From Kiritimatiellia bacterium (GTDB lineage: Bacteria > Verrucomicrobiota > Kiritimatiellia > SLAD01): a stretch of 7,220 nucleotides of DNA. The notes under the pieces are model-generated. The model was not told where the DNA came from and did not search any database. It was given only the letters and a program-made list of their open reading frames with translations. The position numbers and the translations under genes are program-made. The stretch covers positions 1 through 7,220 of the forward strand of contig SLAD01000259.1 of assembly GCA_007126995.1 (NCBI GenBank). Reading direction: 5' to 3'. Shown here one piece after another: positions 4,652-7,220 of the stretch (positions are counted from its first letter, which is position 1; every line of letters starts with the position of its first letter).

Positions 4652-5725
4652 GTGTTAGGCATGAAACGTCCACTGTTTCAACTTAACGGACTAACACCAT
4701 TAATGATGAATGACGGTAAAGGTCTTAATCCACTAGACGAGGTAATTATGGCGGAACAGGAACAACTCAAGCAGACTGGAGAACTGTACGATATCTACTA
4801 CCAGGTATCCACGGCGATATTCAACTACCGTATGAGCCATGGGCTGACCCAGCAGGAGCTAGCAGATAAACTTGATGTCAGCATGTATATACTTCGTAAG
4901 TATGAGAGCGGCGACTACGAGTACAGCCTTAAGCAAATCTGGGAGATTGCCAATAAGCTTGGTATGAAGCTTACTGTCAAGCTGGAAGATCCCGCACTGG
5001 CTCCTAAGAAACAGCATATCAGGGAAATACCAATCGATATTGAGTCTGTCAAGGACAGGTTATTTAAGGGGGAGCCAGTGGCCAACATCGCCAACGACCT
5101 AGGCACAAGTATATCTCCAGTCTATCGTGCACTTAAGAGCGACTTAGGCATGCACTACAGGAACTTCATGAAGCATTGCCGTAAGGTACGACATAGTATA
5201 CGAGGTTTCCGTAATCCGCATAGTCTATACCAGCAGTACCTACGTATGGGTTCACTACAGGCAGTGGCGGACCACCACGGTGTATCCAGACAGGCTATAC
5301 ATCAGCAGCTGAAGAAGGCTGGATACAGTATGTCCCTACGCAGGCACGTCCCTGTACATCAGGAACAGGAGATTGTCAGGCTAAGGACCGAGGAAGATCT
5401 AACCATTGATGAGGTCACCAGTAGACTGGGCATTAAGAGATATCGTGTCATGAATGTACTACGCAAGCATAAGTTACCCCTAACACATCGTATATCAATG
5501 GATAAGAGACGCGGCGATAAGGTACATGCACCAAGTAGTGAAATAGAGATGCATTACAATCGAGGCATGACTATCCATGAGCTGGCTGAACTATATGATG
5601 TGAGCGTACCTACCATCATAAGGCGCATGCGAGCTGCAAATATACAGCGCAGACCGCGCGGACACGTCCGTACTCAGCAACAGAAAGACTATGCCAAGTC
5701 CATGTTAAATGCTAAGAATAGCTAG
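4652..5725 (+). CDS. multi-HTH regulator: Xre-type HTH plus four HTH-like segments
   Basis: The 357-residue protein starts at GTG 4652, chosen because AAGGAGGG (4638-4645) lies 6 nt upstream; the ATG at 4661 would be too far. Residues 47-111 form an Xre/Cro-type domain with L-T-Q-Q-E-L-A-D-K-L-D-V-S-x-x-x-L-R-K-Y-E-S-G. Four further segments look like short homeodomain-type HTHs: 128-170 (V-A-N-I-A-N-D-L-G), 189-229 (L-Q-A-V-A-D-H-H-G-V-S-R-Q-A-I), 238-280 (T-I-D-E-V-T-S-R-L-G-I) and 297-338 (T-I-H-E-L-A-E-L-Y-D-V-S-V-P-T-I). The C-terminus is strongly basic. It is most likely a sequence-specific DNA-binding regulator reading an extended or repeated site. Its stop codon abuts two TTACA/TGTAA dyads at the next promoter, which are plausible targets (inference). 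No recombinase or nuclease motif is visible. Confidence 0.85.
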   Translation: MLGMKRPLFQLNGLTPLMMNDGKGLNPLDEVIMAEQEQLKQTGELYDIYYQVSTAIFNYRMSHGLTQQELADKLDVSMYILRKYESGDYEYSLKQIWEIANKLGMKLTVKLEDPALAPKKQHIREIPIDIESVKDRLFKGEPVANIANDLGTSISPVYRALKSDLGMHYRNFMKHCRKVRHSIRGFRNPHSLYQQYLRMGSLQAVADHHGVSRQAIHQQLKKAGYSMSLRRHVPVHQEQEIVRLRTEEDLTIDEVTSRLGIKRYRVMNVLRKHKLPLTHRISMDKRRGDKVHAPSSEIEMHYNRGMTIHELAELYDVSVPTIIRRMRAANIQRRPRGHVRTQQQKDYAKSMLNAKNS

Positions 5726-5744
5726 AATTACACTGGTGTAATTC
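5725..5744. promoter_or_regulatory. operator-like palindrome overlapping the -35 region
   Basis: GAATTACAC (5725-5733) and GTGTAATTC (5736-5744) are perfect 9-bp inverted arms around TG. The dyad begins at the last base of the multi-HTH gene's stop codon and covers the -35 position of the extended -10 promoter. It has no GC-rich stem and no T-run after it, so an operator is more likely than a terminator. Confidence 0.65.
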
Positions 5745-5753
5745 AGTAAACTA

Positions 5754-5762
5754 TGGTATAAT
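5754..5762 (+). promoter_or_regulatory. extended -10 promoter (TGgTATAAT)
   Basis: TATAAT at 5757-5762 matches the -10 consensus exactly and carries the TG of an extended -10 at 5754-5755. The -35 at 17-nt spacing (5734-5739, TGGTGT) is poor, as is common for extended -10 promoters or those needing an activator. Transcription would start near 5769 and read the genes from 5818 on. It lies in the longest clearly non-coding gap (92 nt) of the window. Confidence 0.65.
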
Positions 5763-5781
5763 GTAGGTATTACGGAATGCA

Positions 5782-5796
5782 TTACAGATCCTGTAA
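5782..5796. promoter_or_regulatory. second TTACAG/CTGTAA dyad in the 5' leader
   Basis: TTACAG (5782-5787) and CTGTAA (5791-5796) are inverted arms around ATC. The TTACA/TGTAA half-sites match those of the dyad at 5725-5744; the dyad centres are about 55 bp apart, close to five helical turns. It would lie about 13-28 bases after the inferred transcription start, so binding here could block the polymerase, or the RNA could form a small hairpin before the ribosome binding site. Confidence 0.5.
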
Positions 5797-5817
5797 CACA
5801 TGTGAGGAGGGATACAC

Positions 5818-6012
5818 ATGACTGGTGAAACAATGACAAATGCTGAACTCCTGAAGATACTCGAGAGGACCATTAAGGCCGTGGTGAATTGGAATGGCAT
5901 GCAGGTTGAGTTCTCCGACGCTTACTTAGAACTACAAGACCACTTCGATCTACAGATTGAGATATCGGAGGGTATCACCATCTTAAAGACTAGCATCCGG
6001 GAGACTCCATGA
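5818..6012 (+). CDS. small acidic protein of unknown function
   Basis: This is the first gene after the extended -10 promoter. It encodes 64 residues with an N-terminal amphipathic helix (about 7-23, N-A-E-L-L-K-I-L-E-R-T-I) and a C-terminal half rich in acidic and beta-forming residues (E-F-S-D-A-Y-L-E-L-Q-D-H-F-D around 31-44). Acidic residues clearly outnumber basic ones. GAGGAGGG (5804-5811) lies 6 nt before the ATG at 5818; an internal ATG at 5833 is less well placed. The stop overlaps the next start as ATGA. No family is recognised. Small acidic proteins made first from a phage promoter are often inhibitors of host proteins, but nothing in the sequence shows that here. Confidence 0.78.
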   Translation: MTGETMTNAELLKILERTIKAVVNWNGMQVEFSDAYLELQDHFDLQIEISEGITILKTSIRETP

Positions 6013-6155
6013 TACTAATCCCCATACTACTAGGTATTATGTGTGCAATATTGGCAGGATACAAGGGTAGATCCGCAATCTTATGGCTGACCGCTGGTGT
6101 ATCCTTGGGCATACCAGCACTACTGGTACTACTAGGTCTACCAAGACTGGAGTGA
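6009..6155 (+). CDS. 48-residue two-helix membrane protein
   Basis: This short gene starts by ATGA overlap with the acidic protein gene and ends at the TGA 6153-6155, five bases before the next gene. It encodes 48 residues that are almost wholly hydrophobic: segment 1 at residues 2-16, a short basic turn G-Y-K-G-R-S (17-22), and segment 2 at 23-44, ending in P-R-L-E. The basic turn would lie on the cytoplasmic side. The site GGGAG (5999-6003) is 5 nt before the ATG. The overlap, the ribosome binding site and the clean hairpin topology make it a real gene in spite of its size. Its function is unknown. Confidence 0.75.
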   Translation: MILIPILLGIMCAILAGYKGRSAILWLTAGVSLGIPALLVLLGLPRLE

Positions 6156-6160
6156 TAACT

Positions 6161-6493
6161 ATGCAGCTATATGACCGTCACGGGGTCCCCATACGTATAG
6201 GTTCAACCGTCAAGCTAGACATACAAGGTAATGGACCCGTACGCGGACAGGGCTATGGTGTAGCCAATGGAGATGAAGGTAAGGTATTAGATATCAGGCA
6301 ACCACAGAATGATCGCGTATTTGAGATGTATGGCTTTGAGATCCTCGTTCACATGCCTAAACATGGAGGGTGGTTAGGACATGACTTCGAGTTCATCGTG
6401 GTATCACACGACCTCTGTACCTTATATAACAAGACCGTCGTTCATCCATCCCCATGCGGAGATAATGTATATGCCGAAAGACATCCATGGTAA
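6161..6493 (+). CDS. SH3-like/LCTxYN protein, paralogue 1
   Basis: The 110-residue protein opens with D-R-H-G-V-P-I-R-I-G-S-T-V-K-L-D-I (5-21), continues with N-G-D-E-G-K-V-L-D-I (36-45) and F-E-I-L-V (59-63), and reaches G-H-D-F-E-F-I-V (73-80). This succession of short strands with G-D-x-G-x-V is typical of KOW/SH3-like barrels. L-C-T-L-Y-N (85-90) follows directly, then K-T-V-V and a 16-residue tail. The tail overlaps the next gene by 23 nt and has no counterpart in the paralogue. The ATG at 6161 has GGAG (6149-6152) 8 nt upstream; an in-frame ATG at 6083 lacks one and lies inside the membrane protein gene. Probable small nucleic-acid- or protein-binding module; function unknown. Confidence 0.83.
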   Translation: MQLYDRHGVPIRIGSTVKLDIQGNGPVRGQGYGVANGDEGKVLDIRQPQNDRVFEMYGFEILVHMPKHGGWLGHDFEFIVVSHDLCTLYNKTVVHPSPCGDNVYAERHPW

Positions 6494-6752
6494 GCCCATA
6501 TTCGTAGGTTCCACTGTCATTGTCGACATCTCAGGTCGATGCCCCACACATGGATGGGGCAATATACGCAACGGTGATATAGGTGTAGTACATGAAATAT
6601 TCAACCGCATGAGTGATAGTCGTTCACATGGTCCATGTATCTTGGTAGACTTCCCGCATCAGAAGGAATGGCATGCGCACGGCTTTGAGCTGATAGTTGC
6701 AGGCCTCGACCTATGTACACGCTATAACCAACGTATAATACGCAAGGAGTAG
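6471..6752 (+). CDS. SH3-like/LCTxYN protein, paralogue 2
   Basis: This 93-residue paralogue of the upstream gene has D-I-H-G-K-P-I-F-V-G-S-T-V-I-V-D-I (4-20), N-G-D-I-G-V-V (34-40), C-I-L-V-D-F (56-61), W-H-A-H-G-F-E-L-I-V (67-76) and L-C-T-R-Y-N (81-86), and stops seven residues later. The ATG at 6471 is preferred because CGGAGA puts GGAG (6458-6461) 9 nt upstream and the N-terminus then aligns with paralogue 1; the ATG at 6465 would leave only 3 nt. The gene begins inside the last 23 nt of paralogue 1 in another frame. Its short end shows that the LCTxYN motif is a true C-terminal element in this family. The function is unknown. Confidence 0.8.
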   Translation: MPKDIHGKPIFVGSTVIVDISGRCPTHGWGNIRNGDIGVVHEIFNRMSDSRSHGPCILVDFPHQKEWHAHGFELIVAGLDLCTRYNQRIIRKE

Positions 6753-6758
6753 ATACAC

Positions 6759-7139
6759 ATGAGTAAACGACAAGAGAGAATAATGCGTACCCTGGCAATG
6801 AATCGTATGACTGAGGAGGTACTAGGCAATCATCAAGCTCCTCTATCAGAGGAAGATATAATTGCCAGTCTGATCAGACAACATGTCAGTACACAAGCCG
6901 CACATCGTAATAGACGTGAGGGGATTCGTAAGCATCACCAGCCCCTGACTAACAAGCATTGCCTTATGTGTAATGCAACCTATGAGTGGATACAGAAACT
7001 ACGCTATGAGGTCTGGCTCAGGGATATTCCCCACCCTACAGTCCCTGAAACTAGGGAGTTTCATGACAAGATGCAGGAGATACTGAGTATCATCGATGAA
7101 TTCCTAGGCGATAAGCAAGGAGAGGAGGATGCAGAATGA
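6759..7139 (+). CDS. 126-residue protein of unknown function with one CxxC
   Basis: The protein is predicted to be mostly helical and highly charged. Residues 1-22 form a basic amphipathic helix, 29-60 hold a second helical stretch rich in Arg and His, H67-C68-x2-C71 is a single knuckle, and 97-118 is an acidic helix (F-H-D-K-M-Q-E-I-L-S-I-I-D-E-F-L) with a Glu/Asp-rich end. One CxxC cannot bind zinc alone; H59, H60 or H67 may complete a site, or two chains may share one (inference). AAGGAG (6744-6749) lies 9 nt before the ATG, inside the end of the previous gene. The stop overlaps the next start as ATGA. I do not recognise the family. Confidence 0.8.
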   Translation: MSKRQERIMRTLAMNRMTEEVLGNHQAPLSEEDIIASLIRQHVSTQAAHRNRREGIRKHHQPLTNKHCLMCNATYEWIQKLRYEVWLRDIPHPTVPETREFHDKMQEILSIIDEFLGDKQGEEDAE

Positions 7140-7220
7140 AGGTAGGTGCACGACTAAGATGCAGAACATCTGAGAGTAAGCACTACGATGCAGAGTTCAT
7201 TGTCGTTGGCTTTATAACCA
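7136..7220 (+). CDS. 5' end of an unknown protein (partial)
   Basis: The ATG at 7136 overlaps the previous stop as ATGA and has GAGGAGG (7122-7128) 7 nt upstream, so this is a well-supported start. Only 28 codons lie in the window. They begin M-K-V-G-A-R-L-R-C-R and continue with D-A-E-F-I-V-V-G-F-I, a beta-rich pattern that could open another small SH3-like barrel as in the two genes at 6161-6752. That is only a suggestion, because the diagnostic core would lie beyond the window edge. Confidence 0.75.
   Translation, partial: MKVGARLRCRTSESKHYDAEFIVVGFIT

Noticed and set aside
5725..5744. Rho-independent terminator after the multi-HTH gene
   Set aside because: The stem is AT-rich with a 2-nt spacer and no T-run follows; an operator at the overlapping promoter explains it better.
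6083..6160. In-frame upstream start for the SH3-like protein at 6161
   Set aside because: The ATG at 6083 lacks a ribosome binding site and lies within the 48-residue membrane protein gene; the start at 6161 has GGAG 8 nt upstream and aligns with the paralogue.
6381..6470. Longer start for SH3-like paralogue 2
   Set aside because: The extension is Ser/Thr/His-rich shadow sequence of the upstream gene without similarity to the paralogue, and no ribosome binding site supports it.
1..7220. tRNA genes, CRISPR arrays, insertion sequences or attachment sites
   Set aside because: No cloverleaf-like sequence, no regularly spaced direct repeats, no transposase or integrase motifs and no terminal inverted repeats were seen.

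Overview
This window looks like part of a tailed-bacteriophage genome, probably from a phage of a Gram-positive (Firmicutes-type) host. The evidence is 19 short genes all on the + strand, almost no intergenic space, strong AGGAGG-type ribosome binding sites before most genes, stop/start overlaps (ATGA or TAATG) at six junctions, and a phage-style nucleotide-metabolism enzyme (dCMP deaminase) among many small unknown proteins. No structural, packaging or replication hallmark gene is visible, so this is an accessory or early-type region. The phage and host assignment is inference; no species is recognised.

Layout. (1) 1-1426: the end of one gene and two diverged paralogues with a Cys3-His N-terminal motif, a central LCTxYN motif and a C-terminal SH3-like (YorP-like) domain. 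(2) 1426-2435: an RNase HI homologue that has lost four of its five catalytic/assisting residues, a small zinc-ribbon protein and a two-helix membrane protein. (3) 2442-4113: five consecutive paralogues that look like winged-helix proteins, each ending in a G-Y-I/V-x-W-Y-N signature (the first lacks the Gly). (4) 4104-4156: two dyads with the same CGTA centre. (5) 4175-5725: dCMP deaminase, then a 357-residue regulator-like protein with an Xre-type HTH and four further HTH-like segments. (6) 5725-5817: the clearest control region, an extended -10 promoter flanked by two TTACA/TGTAA dyads. (7) 5818-7220: a new transcription unit of small genes: an acidic 64-residue protein, a 48-residue membrane protein, two overlapping SH3-like paralogues ending in LCTxYN, a 126-residue unknown, and the start of another gene.

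How the parts may fit together (inference). Nucleic-acid-binding proteins dominate: SH3-like, zinc-binding, pseudo-RNase H, winged helix and multi-HTH. Together with dCMP deaminase, which makes dUMP for thymidylate synthesis, this suits an early or middle region devoted to host takeover and regulation. The 4652-5725 protein is a natural candidate to bind the dyads directly after its own gene. The most unusual points are the apparently dead RNase H, the five-gene winged-helix array, a short LCTxYN motif shared by five proteins of different architecture, and a more than tenfold shortage of A/T homopolymers of four or more.
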